Part shown: one piece after another, positions 1 to 10,606 of the stretch | How the letters are laid out: each line of letters begins with the position of its first letter | Numbering within the stretch: position 1 is the first letter of the stretch | NCBI RefSeq assembly: GCF_010389155.1 | Contig: NC_057768.1 | Location: forward strand, 40,465,633-40,529,632 | Direction: 5' to 3' | DNA from: Erigeron canadensis | Taxonomy: Eukaryota > Streptophyta > Magnoliopsida > Asterales > Asteraceae | DNA length: 64,000 bases | Notes under the pieces: generated by a model | Database searches by the model: none | What the model was told of the DNA's origin: nothing | Seen by the model: the letters and a program-made list of their open reading frames with translations, nothing else | Translations under genes and position numbers: made by a program

Positions 1-362
1 ATTTTTCTCATTTTATTTCTGAATTTGGTAAAAATGTTTAAGTTTTTAACAACTTTTAGAAAGTTCAAACTATGATGACCATGTCACATTTTTTGCGACA
101 TAATGTAATAAAAACTTGACAATATACACGTAATATTTACTTGAAACTTTATAACTTGCGCAAAAGGACGAATATAGATATCAAAGAAGGGTTCAAGAAT
201 GTCCATTACCCATCCATCAAGCTACACCATTAGCCATATGAGATATTCTTTCATGCTCCGTATTAGAGCCACTTTATATACCTAAAAAGATAAAAATATA
301 AAACGGTAAGTACAACTACTTAGTGAGTAAACGGGATCTATATCGTAAAATGAATGCACATT

Positions 363-450
363 CTGATATGTATTCTAGTACATAATCTGAATGACATTCA
401 GATATGTATTCTGAGCATAGTCTGAAACATGTTCAGACACATATTCTAAC
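363..450. repeat. ~36 bp tandem repeats with palindromic cores
   Basis: About two and a half degenerate copies of a ~36 bp unit containing GATATGTATTCT and CTGAA blocks. Two copies are centred on inverted repeats: 385-403 is a 19-nt odd palindrome (9-bp arms ATCTGAATG / CATTCAGAT around one base), and 420-438 has 7-bp arms GTCTGAA / TTCAGAC. They lie inside the LTR-type fragment. Confidence 0.6.
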
Positions 451-495
451 ATATAAGGAATTCCTTTTCTAATAATTCTATAAATGTACTCTAAC

Positions 496-790
496 GTACA
501 TATAACATGTGGTCTACCCCATAAGAGAGATATCTAGATCAATCTCATATGGAGTTACCTTCTAGAATATAATAGGTACGTACCCTCATACATGTCTATA
601 TGCATTCCGAGTACTACCCATTATTTCTATTCTATAATTTCTGGTAATTTATGCATTCAAATAAACATAACATATCGTATACCCATACGAGAGATATCTA
701 GATCGATCCCGTATGATGTAGCCTTCTAATAATGTGATAGGTACATACCCTCATACATATCTAGATGCATTCTGGATACCTACCATTTTA
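496..790. repeat. ~164 bp tandem duplication inside LTR fragment
   Basis: Two diverged direct copies with a period near 164 bp. Both contain GAGAGATATCTAGATC followed by a run with TACCCTCATACAT and a TGCATTC block. In each copy the GAGATATCTAGATC core is flanked by short inverted arms, and the arms differ between copies (CCATA/TATGG in the first, CATACG/CGTATG in the second). Confidence 0.6.
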
Positions 791-1714
791 TTCAATCCGT
801 TACTCACCTTAAAAGTTCGTCGAGCAAATACTTGAATATGGTTTTATCTTCATTAGCTGGAAACGTAAAAACACATACAAAACATGTTACATATATCATA
901 TAAGAGAATTAATATGTTCACTACTTAAAAAGTCAACAATACACATGAGCTTAAAGTTTTCCATTTCAACTTATACAATCATGGCGTTTAACTAGTCTTA
1001 ACACTATGTTAAATATATTGATTTTCTATGATCTTTCTCTTGTCAAACTCTAGCTAGTTTGACTAGAGTGATTGGTTAAAGTAATTCTGGAAAACAAATT
1101 AATCATCATTACGATAAAATCTTTCAACTAATTACGGGTGAAATCATTTATAAATTGTACTAAATCATAACTTCAAATTTACATACAAAAATGAGCTTTG
1201 TCTTTTAGAATCCTACCAAATATACTTTTATGAACATGTTTTATTATCATTTGTAATAATCCGTGGATTAAGGTTGGCTATCAATTAGAATCTCCATCTT
1301 AATTTACCAACTCAGCTTCTCTAGATGACGCGTCACACATAGACATCCTTAAATGAAAGATTGATTTAAGTTAATTCCAAAAATCTTAAAATCTCTTTTT
1401 CTTTTCTCCCTTTTCTTGGTCTCGGTCATGAAACACACTCCCATACATACTCATTTTCCTAGAATTAAGTTGGAAGATTTTATTATCATTATTTATTATT
1501 ATTATCATTGCTATTAAGGATACCTTCTAGATTAGATGAAACAGAAAGAAATTTGGATTTAGGAATGGCCGTTAGTATACATACATGTGTGTGTTTCTAA
1601 TGAAGAGTCGTGAATCATCGAGTTTCAATTAATCCCCTACTTTCACGTTTTCTTTAATAAAATTAGGGATATAACTAGTTTTTGCTCCCGGGAGACATTT
1701 CGTAATATCTACAC

Positions 1715-2660
1715 ATGTGGAAAAAATAATATAAAATGAAACTTTTGTGGCAAAAGTTAAAAAGTGAAAAGTTATGTGGTAAAAAGTAAAGAAAATGAAA
1801 CTTTGGTGGCTAAAGTTAAAATTTTTAAAGTTATGTGGTAAAAAGGTTAAGAATATTAAAATTTGTTGACAAAAGGAAAATATCCAAAAGTTAAGTGGTG
1901 AAAAGTAAGGAAAATGAAACTTTCATGAAAAAGTTACAAAGTTGAAAGTTATGTAGCGGAAACTCAAAGTTATATGGTAAAAAAAGTAAAGAAAATAAAC
2001 CTTTGGTTAAAAGTAAGAGAATGAAACTTTTGTGGTAAAAGTTGAAAAAATTAAAGTATAAAAAGTAAATAATACAAAACTTTTGTGCGGAAAGTATAAG
2101 AAACGAAAAGTGAAGTGGCAAAAAGTAAAAGGGCGAAAACTTTAGTAAATTTATGTGATAAAAAGTAAAGAGAATGGAACTTTCGTGGCAAAAGTTAGAA
2201 AAATAAAAGTTTAAAAAGTAAATATAACAAAAATCTCGTGCCAAAAGTAAAAGAAATAAAATTTATGTGACAAAAACTAAAAGTTTAAAAGTTGATGTGA
2301 TAAAAAGTAAAAAGAATGAAAATTTTGTGGCAAAAGTTAGGAAAACGAAATTTTAAAAACAAAACTTTTGTGCTAATAGTAAAAGAAATTAAAGTTATGT
2401 GACGAAAAGTAAAAGGTTAAAATTGTATGTGATAAAAAGTAAAGAGATTGGAACTTTCGTGGCAAAACTTACAAAAAGAAAAGTTTAAAAATTAAATAAA
2501 ACAAAACATTCGTGCCAAAAGTAAAAGAAATTAAAGTTATGTGACAAAAAGTTAAAAGGTTAAAGTTATGTGACAAAAATTAAAAAACCTAAAATTCTAA
2601 ATAACTAAGTTTGTGTTAGAAATAGAAGATATGAAAGTTTGGTGTAAAAGTGTGAAACAA
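1715..2660. repeat. Degenerate ~60 bp A-rich tandem repeat
   Basis: Roughly a dozen diverged repeats. The core reads AATGAAACTTTTGTGGCAAA, followed by an AAGTTATGTGGTAAAAAGTA block. The basic unit is about 60 bp; from about 2020 on, a longer ~135-145 bp higher-order unit appears. Long open frames across it are low-complexity artefacts. Similar motifs on the other strand occur at about 11280-11460, inside a Helitron-like insertion. Confidence 0.75.
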
Positions 2661-2870
2661 TAGAAGTTTAAAAAAATAATAATAAACCAACATGCAAAAC
2701 GATTCATGCTTTTTATGATATATAATAATATTCGCTAGCCACTAAAGTTCTGACAACAACAATACCATACATCAATACATACACTTTTGTTATATAAAAC
2801 TTTTATTTTAAAAGATAAAATTATAAAAACTTATTTATTTATTTATCTTTTTAAAACTTGGGGTGTTACA

Positions 2871-3065
2871 TCTATAAAGTACCAAAATACCCTCACGTGG
2901 GAGACACGTGAGGGTTTTAACGGGGGAGAGATGACGGTCAAATAGTTAAAGGATGAAACATGAAGATTTTCTTATGTAAAGGATGATCCATCACGTTTTT
3001 GAACCATATGGATGAAACGTGACTATTTGAGTAAACCATAGGAACGATTTATGTCGTTTACTCAA
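2871..3065. mobile_element. Remnant of a Mutator-like terminal inverted repeat
   Basis: Read from 3065 leftwards, this segment follows the same plan as the ~190 bp termini of the element at 22143-23706: an outer end, a 'ggtttactcaaatagtcacg' portion, then a GTTAAAACCC block and a palindromic CCTCACGTG...CACGTGAGG block. It stops exactly at the LTR terminus at 2870. This suggests that an LTR-type element landed in a Mutator-like element, whose other end is not in the window. Confidence 0.4.
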
Positions 3066-3553
3066 AAAATTATTTAAATTAGTTTAGTTTTAATAATTTA
3101 ATGCACAACAATTCGTTCATCCATTATCTTTTTTCTGAAAAGTTGTTATTTATTTATATATCAATCCTAATACTCGTATGATGTACGGTAGCTATATAAA
3201 TTATATCATAAAGATGATTCGTGAATATGAAATAAATTGTGTTAAAATAAACCGATGATCGAATCTAAGTTATAATAAACAGAAATGACAAATATAATAT
3301 ATGTTTAGTTAAAGTTTGGATTCGCATTAAATTTTTTATAATCACATCAAAATCGGAACTTGTAGACATAGTAGATGACGACAAATAACTTTGTGATTTC
3401 AAATTGTAAACTCAATTTTTTGAAGTTATCATGTTAATAACTTATTATAAGTAATATAAGTAATAGGAGTTGAAGAATTGAAAAAAAAAAGAGACAATAT
3501 TATTAATGAGAAATCGGTCAATCAAAAATGGTTATAATGTGTTTGTATCTTTA

Positions 3554-3845
3554 AGCCAAGTCTAATAAAAAAATTGAATGTATATACAATTAAAAAACTA
3601 ATTTAATAAAATAAATAAATTAACACGTATCGATCAAGGATTACGCCAAGTGTCGTTTGAAGAACATCTCAATCCTATCTATAAACCAAGAGTTAGAGTT
3701 TAAATTTGAGTCTAATAAAGAAATTGAATTTATATACAATTAAAAAAGATAATTTAATAAAATAAATAAATTAAAAAAACACGTGTCGATCAAGGATTAC
3801 ATCACGTGTCGTTTTAAAAACATATCAATCCTGTTTTAGTTTATT
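3554..3845. repeat. ~145 bp tandem duplication with CACGTGTC motifs
   Basis: Two adjacent diverged copies. Each runs from a GTCTAATAAA block through TATATACAATTAAAAAA and AATAAATAAATTAA to an ACACGTRTCGATCAAGGATT block and a final CAATCCT. The second copy has a palindromic ACACGTGT core. Confidence 0.7.
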
Positions 3846-4382
3846 GGTTGATTGATGTCAATAAAACAAACCTTGTAAATAACAAATATATTTAAATTTA
3901 TTAAATTAAATTGAAATTTTAAATAGTTAAAAAAATATATGAAATCATCATGATGTCTAATAGCACTAATTTTACTTAAATTTTATGATCCAAACTTTTT
4001 TTTTATTTTCAAATTTAGTATTTTTTTTATAAATATATTTACAGATTAGTGTCAATAAAACAAACCTTGTAAATATTTTTTATATATATAACACGATAAA
4101 TAAAACTTATAAAAGGAAAAATAAAATAGACGTAGCTTTAGATATACGCTATCATAACCGCGTAAAAATAAGACATAGCTTTACATAGACGCAGTAAATC
4201 ATAACCGCGTAAAAATTAACCGCTACATATATATATATATATAATTACCCTGCATCAGGTATGCAGATACAGATCAAATTCTTCTGTATCTCTGCACGAG
4301 TCCACGGTATTTTTGTTAAATTTTACTACTTTCGAAGTTTTCTTTCTATTTCGATAATAATTTCTGTTTTCAATTTGCATTT

Positions 4383-4445
4383 AGGGTTTTATTGAATTTA
4401 GGGTTTTAAAGTCTTCTTGTTGCTTTTATCGTTGCAATTAGGGTT
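4383..4445 (+). promoter_or_regulatory. Cluster of three telo-box-like motifs
   Basis: Three TTAGGGTTT motifs occur within about 60 bp. Such telo-boxes are known from 5' regions of highly expressed plant housekeeping genes. No intact gene follows, so this may be a relic 5' region. It sits just upstream of the ISE2-derived cassette array. Function is inferred only. Confidence 0.3.
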
Positions 4446-5149
4446 TGCATTGTGCAAATTGGTTTCTTGATATTGTATTTTATAAATTTGTTTTTATTAT
4501 CGATTTATTATTATAAAGGTTACATGATTTTAGGTTTGTTTTCATGATACCATTTATATGTATATATATCATTAAATAATAACAACTATTATCTACAGAA
4601 CCCATAATGTGCAGTCAGCATTGTTGCCTATAAATCTGGATAGCTTTCCAATAGTTGTTTGGTTTAATGAAATATACTCTAAATGGTATCTCGAAAACAG
4701 TTGTATTTGGTTATGTATTTTTTATTGTTTTTTTTGGGTAAATTTTGTTAAAGAACTTATTATTTTTCTTCAATGATTGCCATTTATATCGAAAACCATC
4801 AACAACAACCACGTGATGTGCAATACAGTCGCTAGCTGCCTTCAAATCTTGATGCCTTGAGATAGTTGATTGGTTTTTTGATATAAAGCGGTGATCTTGG
4901 AGACATGTTTTTCATGTGATGATCTTTTTTGAGTTTTCCCAGTATTTCTTAAATTAAAATTTGTACTGATTCAGTTTGTTTTATTGGCTGTTTTCTTTTT
5001 TGTATTCATTTAGCTTTCTTGATACCATTTATTTCAAAGAATGACCATCAACAAATCAGAATCTGCACCATGGTTGCCTAAGTCAATAGCTTTTGTTGGT
5101 TGTTTTTTTGGAAAAATCAGTATCTTGAAGTGAGACTTTTTGAATATAG

Positions 5150-5720
5150 ACCCTTCATGTCGGTATGCTTGCTGATGAGAATTTATAAGGACCCTATGCT
5201 TTACGATGAAAATCTATAAGGACCCTACATGTCAGTATGCTTTACTATGAAAATCAAAGGACCCTTTACATGACGGTATGATTTCGGATTTTATCTAAGG
5301 ACCCTTTACATGACGGTATGCTTTCGGATTCAATCTAAGGACCCTTTACATGACGGTATGCTTTTGGATTTAATCTAAGGACCCTTTACATGACAGTCTG
5401 CTTTCCGATTTGATCTAAGGACCCTTTACATTGACATTTCTGATGTAATCTAAGGACCCTTATATGTCAGTATGCTTTACGATGAAAATAAAAGGACCCT
5501 TTACATGACGGGTATGCTTTCCGATCTAAGGACCCTTTACATGACCTTCCGATGTAATCTGTGGACCCTTTTATGTCAGTATGCTTTCGATATATCTTTG
5601 GACCATTTATGTCAGGATGCTTTCCGATGTAATTTACAGGCCCTTCCTGTTAGAATGCTTTCCCGTAGTATTCTATGGACTCTTTCCGTCATTATACTTT
5701 CAAGAATTTTGGATGGTCTT
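5150..5720 (+). repeat. ~40 bp minisatellite sub-array (type array)
   Basis: About a dozen units of 35-40 bp. The consensus core is GGACCCTTTATGTCAGTATG followed by CTTTCCGATTTAATCTAA. The best-preserved stretch is 5238-5470, with near-identical 40 bp copies reading TTTACATGACGGTATGCTTT. Related sub-arrays lie at about 5930-6330, 6850-7150, 7610-8000, 9350-9720, 10170-10510 and 12310-12660. The same core is not visible in the introns of the intact ISE2 gene. Confidence 0.85.
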
Positions 5721-6553
5721 TTCACATTGTTTGGTGATCACATTGATGATCTACCTTATGTTGTTCTAGAAAATTCCTCCTAAATGACGAGCTCTTTCTG
5801 CAAAATACAATCTGCACTGTAGTTGCCTATATGTTGATAGCTTTTGCTGGTTATTTTCTTTGGAAAAAATCGGTATATTGAAGTGTACCTTTTAAATACA
5901 ATATCATGCAGTTGATTTGTATCTCAGGACCCTTTATGTCAATATGCTTTCCAATTTAATCTAACGACCTTTTATGTCAATATGCTTTCCAATTTAATCT
6001 AACGACCCTTTATGTCAGTATGATATTCGATGAAAATCTAAGGACCTTTCATGTCAGTATGCTTTCCAATGCGATTTTATAGTGACCCTACATGTCAGTA
6101 TGCTTTACAATGAAAATCTGTAAGGACTCTACATCTCAGTATGCTTTACGATGAAAAACAAAGATTCCTTTACATGACACTATGACAGTATGCTTTCCAA
6201 TTTAATCAAAGGACCCAAACCTTTCTGATTTACTTTAAGGACCCTTTATGTCAGTATACTTTCGATGCAATCTACAGACCCTTCCTGTTAGTATGCTTCT
6301 TGGAGTATTCTATGGACCCTTTCCTTCAGTATACTTTCAAGTCTTTTGGATGGTCTTTGCACACTGTTTGGTAATCGTATTGACGACCGGCGGTAGATCA
6401 TCTACCTTATATTGTTCAATCGATCGTTTGGTATCTTCGCCAAAGCTCTGGTATAGAAAATTCCATTGAAAAATGATGAGCTCTTTCAGCAATGCGAGGA
6501 TGTAAACCAGTCCCTTTTTGTGTGTGCTTTAAAGTGGAAGACTTTCAGTAGTT

Positions 6554-6604
6554 CCGAGAGGTTCTTCTGTAGTAGTTTCTGTGCCCACAAGTACAGGTAA
6601 AACT
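6554..6604 (+). pseudogene. P-loop exon fragment of ISE2, cassette copy 1
   Basis: This ~50 bp matches the Walker A part of ISE2 exon 2 (50957-51007) and still reads P-R-G-S-S-V-V-V-S-V-P-T-S-T-G-K-T. Homology stops just after GGTAAAACTT, then repeat sequence resumes. It is too short to encode a function by itself. The duplicated piece ends right after an AG|GTAAAA sequence that looks like a splice donor. Confidence 0.75.
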
Positions 6605-6646
6605 TTATCTGTTTTTCTTATGCATTTAGTTTTCTTGATGCCATTT

Positions 6647-6776
6647 TTTTCAAATAAGGACAATCAACAAAACACAATCTGCATCATATTTTTCAAATAA
6701 GGACAATCAACAAAACACAATCTGCATCATATTTTTCAAATAAGGACAATCAACAAAACACAATCTGCATCATAGT
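6647..6776. repeat. Three exact-like 43 bp repeats
   Basis: Three successive nearly identical 43 bp copies contain TTTTTCAAATAAGGACAATC and AACAAAACACAATCTGCATC. This is a local triplication of the cassette lead, much less diverged than the surrounding cassettes, so it looks recent. Confidence 0.85.
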
Positions 6777-7368
6777 TGCCTATATGTTGATAGCTTTTGC
6801 TGTTTTTTTTTTCTTTTTTGTAAAATATTGGTATCTTGAAGTGTATGCTTTCCAATATAATGTATGGACCCCTTATGTCTGTATGCTCTTCGATGAAAAT
6901 CTAAGGACCCTTCATGTAAGTATGCTTTCTGATGAAATTTTATTAAGGACCTCGATGTATGTTTTCCGATGAAATTTTGAGGACCTTTTACATGACAGAA
7001 TACTTTTCGATTTAATCTAAGGACCAATTACAAGACCTTTCAGATGTAATCTAAGGGCCCTCTATGTATACTTTCGATGTAATCTTTGGACCAGTTATGC
7101 CAGTTTGCCTTCCAAAGTTTTATATGGACCCTTTCCGTCAATATACTTCCAATAATTATGGATGGTCTTTACACACTTCGGTAATCACATTGATAATATA
7201 CGGTAGATCATCTACCTTATATTATTCAATCAAGCGTTTGGTATCTTTGTCAAAGCTCTGCTATAGAAAATTCCACCAGAAAATGATGAGCTCTTTCAGC
7301 AATGCTAGGATGTGAACCATTGTCCCTCTTTGCTGTGTGCTTTAAAGTGGAAGATTTTTTCAGTACTT

Positions 7369-7420
7369 CCAAGAGGTTCTTCTGTAGTAGTATCTGCACC
7401 CATAAGTACAGGTAAAACTT
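7369..7420 (+). pseudogene. P-loop exon fragment of ISE2, cassette copy 2
   Basis: Second copy of the ISE2 Walker A exon piece, still readable as P-R-G-S-S-V-V-V-S-A-P-I-S-T-G-K-T. It lies 815 bp after copy 1, with the same 3' break after GGTAAAACTTTGTAT. The shared TTTGTAT extension is also present in the pseudogene at 12.9 kb but not in the intact gene. This suggests the cassettes derive from the pseudogene lineage. Confidence 0.75.
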
Positions 7421-8205
7421 TGTATCTGTTTTTTCTTATGCATTTAGTTTTCTTGATACCATTTCTTTCAAATAATGACCATCGACAAAACACAATCTGC
7501 ACCATAGTTGCCTATGTGTCGATAGCTTTTGCTGGTTATTTTCTTTGGAAAAAAGCGGTATATTGAAGTGTACCTTTTAAATACAATATCATACAGTTGA
7601 ATAGTATCTCGGGACCCTTTATGACAATATGCTTTCCAATTTAATCTAACGACCCTTTATGTCAATATACTTTCCAATTTAATCTAACGACCTTTTATGT
7701 CAGTATGATATTCGATGAAAATCTTAGGACCTTTTATGCCATTTTATAAGGAACCTACATGTCAGTATGCTTTATGATGAAGATCTGTAAGGACCCTACA
7801 TCGCAGTATGCTTTACAATGAAAATCGAAGGACCCTGTTCATGACAGTATGCTTTCCGAATTAATCAAATAACTCAGACCTTTCTGATGTAATTTAACGA
7901 ACCTTTATGTCAGTATGCTTTCGATTTAATCTATAGACCCTTCCTGTTAGTATGCTTCCTGAAGTATTCCGTGGACCCTTTCCGTCTTCAAGAATTTTGG
8001 ATGGTCTTTACACACTGTTTGGTAATCACATTGATGATTTATGGTAGATCATCTACCTCATATTGTTCAATCGATCGTTTGGTATCTTTGTCAACGCTCT
8101 GCTATAGAAAATTCCAATGAAAATGATGAGCTCCTTCAGCAATGCTAGGATGTAAAAACTTGCCCCTCTTTGTGTGTGCTTTAAAGCGGAAGACTTTCAG
8201 TAGTT

Positions 8206-8258
8206 CCGAGAGGTTCTTCTATAGTAGCTTCTGCGCCCACAAGTACCGGTAAAACTTT
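8206..8258 (+). pseudogene. P-loop exon fragment of ISE2, cassette copy 3
   Basis: Third copy, 837 bp after copy 2, reading P-R-G-S-S-I-V-A-S-A-P-T-S-T-G-K-T. It has the same left and right junctions as the other copies. Confidence 0.75.
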
Positions 8259-8406
8259 GTATCTGATTTTTCTTATTCATTTAGTATTCTTGATACCTTT
8301 TTTTTTTCCAAATAATGACAATCAACAAAACCCAATCTGCACCATAGTTGCCTATATGTTGATAGCTTTTGCTGTTTTTTTTTTTGAAAGTTGGTATCTT
8401 GAAGTG

Positions 8407-9303
8407 GAGTTAATACCCAAAATGGTGTGTTTGGAAAAAATAATTACCAAAATGGTGTACTTTTAAAAATATTTGCTAAAAGGGTGTTTTCTTCAAAATT
8501 ATTTACCATAATGGTGTTTTTGTAAGTTTTGTATTATTTTACTTAGAAGTTAAATTCTATTTATTTTACCATCTTTACTAGACCATTAAAACTTAAAAGT
8601 TAGAAACCAAATTTTTAAAGTAGTTATTGTCCTTGCAAAAACATATGTTAGGAACTTTTCTTCTATTAAATAAAAGCTAACTTACTTTTTTTTTTATTCA
8701 AATTTTATTTACAAATTAAACAGAAGTTACGTTGCGTTCTTTAATTTGTTGTTTTTTATTATATGGAAAAATTCATAAAAGATAACCTTTTTACATTAAA
8801 TTTTATTAAAAGGAACTTATTTAATTTTCATCTATTAAGTGGAACCTATTAGGAACTTTTGGTAAAAATATTGATTTTTATGGATTTTTCTCTTTATTAT
8901 ATATTTAGCTTAACATTTTTTGGTAGAATGTTGTAATTTGAGATTACTACTTATCTATAGAACTAAGAAGAGAATGATACATTAATATGTATCATATTTT
9001 AGATTTTATTTTTTTACGTTGATCGATTATCGTTACATCACGAAATATTAAAATTTATTTTTATGATAAGTTCTTAAATATATTGGTTAAAATATTAGTT
9101 TGGTGTCAAGCTTTTTAGTTTAAATGGTCTCTTAAAGATGGTAAATTAGTAAAATCTAGTTTTTTAGGCAAAATAATCAAAAATTTATAAAAACACCATT
9201 CTGGTAAATAACTTTTAGAAAAACACCATTTTAGCAAATATTTTTTAAAGTACACCATTTTGGTAATTACTTTTTCCAAACACACCATTTTGGGTATTAA
9301 CTC
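8407..9303. mobile_element. Non-autonomous Mutator-like element with long TIRs
   Basis: An 897 bp insertion flanked by a perfect 10 bp target-site duplication, TCTTGAAGTG (8397-8406 and 9304-9313). The termini GAGTTAATACCC / GGGTATTAACTC are perfect inverted repeats, and similarity continues inward for roughly 190 bp. Each terminal repeat contains four spaced ATGGTGT-type motifs. A 9-11 bp target duplication and TIRs over 100 bp are typical of Mutator-like elements. No transposase is present. It interrupts the fourth cassette of the array, so the cassettes pre-date it. Confidence 0.88.
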
Positions 9304-9918
9304 TCTTGAAGTGTACTTTTTGAATACATTATCATGTGGTGCATTTGTATCTTAGGACACTTTTATGTGAGTATGCTTTCCAATCTAATGTATGGAACCT
9401 TTATGTCAGTATACTCATAGATGAAAATCTAATGACCTTTCATGTAAGTATGGTTTGTGATGAAATTCTATTAAGGCCCTCTATGTGAGTATGTTTCCCG
9501 ATGAAATTTTAAGGACCCTTTACATGACAGTATGCTTGATTTACAAGACCTTTCCGATGTAATCTAAGGGGACCCTCTATGTCAGTATACTTTCGATGTA
9601 AACTTTGGACCATTTATGTCAGTTTGCTTTCCGATATAATCTACAGACCCTTCCTGTTAGTATGCTCCCGAATTCTTATATGGACCCGTTCCGTCAGTAT
9701 ACTTTCAAGAATTATGGATGGTCTTTACACACTATTCAGTAATCACATTGATGATCTACCTTATATTGTTCGATTGATGGTTTAATATCTTTGTCAAAGC
9801 TCTGCTATAGAAAATTCCACATTTCCACCTGAAAATGATAAGCTCTTTCAGCAATGCTAGGATGTAACTCGTTGTCCCTCTTTGCTGTATGCTTGAAAGT
9901 GGAAGACTTTCAGTCGTT

Positions 9919-9970
9919 CCGAGAGGTTCTTTTGTAGTATTTTCTGCGCCTACAAGTACAGGTGAAACTT
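9919..9970 (+). pseudogene. P-loop exon fragment of ISE2, cassette copy 4
   Basis: Fourth and most diverged small copy. It reads P-R-G-S-F-V-V-F-S-A-P-T-S-T-G-E-T, so the Walker A lysine codon has changed to glutamate. Its spacing from copy 3 is normal once the Mutator-like insertion is removed. Confidence 0.7.
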
Positions 9971-10606
9971 TGCAGCTTTTATTGCTTATGCATTTGGTTT
10001 TCTTGATACCATTTGTTTCATAATGACCATTGACAAAACACAATCTCACCATATTTGTCTATATGTTGATAGCTTTTGCTGGTTATTTTTATTTTTATTT
10101 TTTTGAAAAAAATTGGTAACTAGAAGTTTACCCATTTAAATACATTAGCATGTAGTTCATTTGTGTCTCAGGACCATATCAGTATGACAGTATGCCAACC
10201 AATTTAATCTTTGGACCCTTCGTGTCAGTATGCTTTCCTATGAAAATCTAAGGACCCTTCATGTCAGTATGTTTTCCTATGAAATTCTATAGGACCCTCC
10301 TTGTCAGTATGTTTTCCGATGAAATTCTAAGGACCCTTTACATGACAGTATGCTTACCGATATGATTTAAGGACCCTCTATGTCAGTGTTCTTTATATCT
10401 AATCTTTGGAACGTTTATGTCAGTATGCTTTCCGATGTAATCTAGTGTTAGTATGCTTCCCGACGTATTCTATGGACCCTTTTCGTCATTATACTTTCAA
10501 GAATTTTGGATGGTCTTTCGCTGTTTGGTAATCACATTGATTTACCATATATTGTTCAATCGATGGTTTGGTATTTGAGCAAAGTTCTGATATTGTAAAT
10601 TACACC

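Larger units (their letters stand above)
1..2870 (-). mobile_element. LTR-type retroelement fragment, 5' terminus at 2870
   Basis: Read on the minus strand, this segment starts at 2870 with TGTAACACCCC, the terminus typical of plant Ty3/gypsy-type LTRs. A motif resembling AAGGTGAGTAACGG, common inside such LTRs, lies near 805-820 on the minus strand. No gag, protease, reverse transcriptase or integrase reading frame is visible, so this is an LTR or LTR-derived piece. The other end lies outside the window, or the segment is composite. It carries three kinds of internal repeat, listed separately. Assignment to a superfamily is inferred from the terminus alone. Confidence 0.5.
3066..4982. other. 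AT-rich intergenic DNA
   Basis: No supportable gene. It holds a tandem duplication (3554-3845), a repeated phrase GTCAATAAAACAAACCTTGT (around 3855 and 4050), repeated CATAACCGCGTAAAAAT phrases (about 4153-4222), and telo-box-like motifs at 4383-4445. From about 4600 to 4960 it matches 11800-12090 as a diverged direct repeat (shared CTGATGTGCAATACAGTCGC-like and GATTGGTTTTTTGATATAAA stretches). Confidence 0.7.
5003..10606 (+). repeat. ~0.82 kb higher-order tandem cassette array
   Basis: Reiterated cassettes share one order: (i) a lead with CATTTAGTTTTCTTGATACC, a CAACAAAACACAATCTGCAC block and GTTGCCTATATGTTGATAGC; (ii) a run of ~40 bp minisatellite units; (iii) a tail with TTTTGGATGGTCTTTACACA, TGTTCAATCGATGGTTTGGT and ATGATGAGCTCTTTCAGCAA; (iv) in four cassettes, a ~50 bp copy of the ISE2 P-loop exon. 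Leads start near 5003, 6620, 7440, 8277 and 9990, with a deleted junction near 5790. The P-loop copies start at 6554, 7369, 8206 and 9919. Spacings are 815, 837 and, after removing the 907 bp transposon insertion plus duplicated target site, about 806 bp. A further cassette at 12152-12770 leads into the ISE2 pseudogene. No protein is encoded by the array. Confidence 0.85.

Noticed and set aside
1891..2244. 117-codon open frame on the minus strand
   Set aside because: It falls in the A-rich tandem repeat; the protein is F/L/S/Y low complexity repeating with the DNA period.
4383..4445. Interstitial telomere repeat
   Set aside because: Only three scattered TTAGGGTTT motifs, not a tandem TTTAGGG array; more like telo-boxes of a 5' region.
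5238..5470. CRISPR-like array of 40 bp direct repeats
   Set aside because: Units abut without unique spacers, there are no cas genes, and the setting is a plant nuclear genome; it is a minisatellite.
7312..7566. 84-codon open frame containing an R-G-S-S-V-V-V-S P-loop piece
   Set aside because: Only ~17 codons are ISE2-like; the rest is cassette repeat in an arbitrary frame. Treated as an exon fragment, not a gene.
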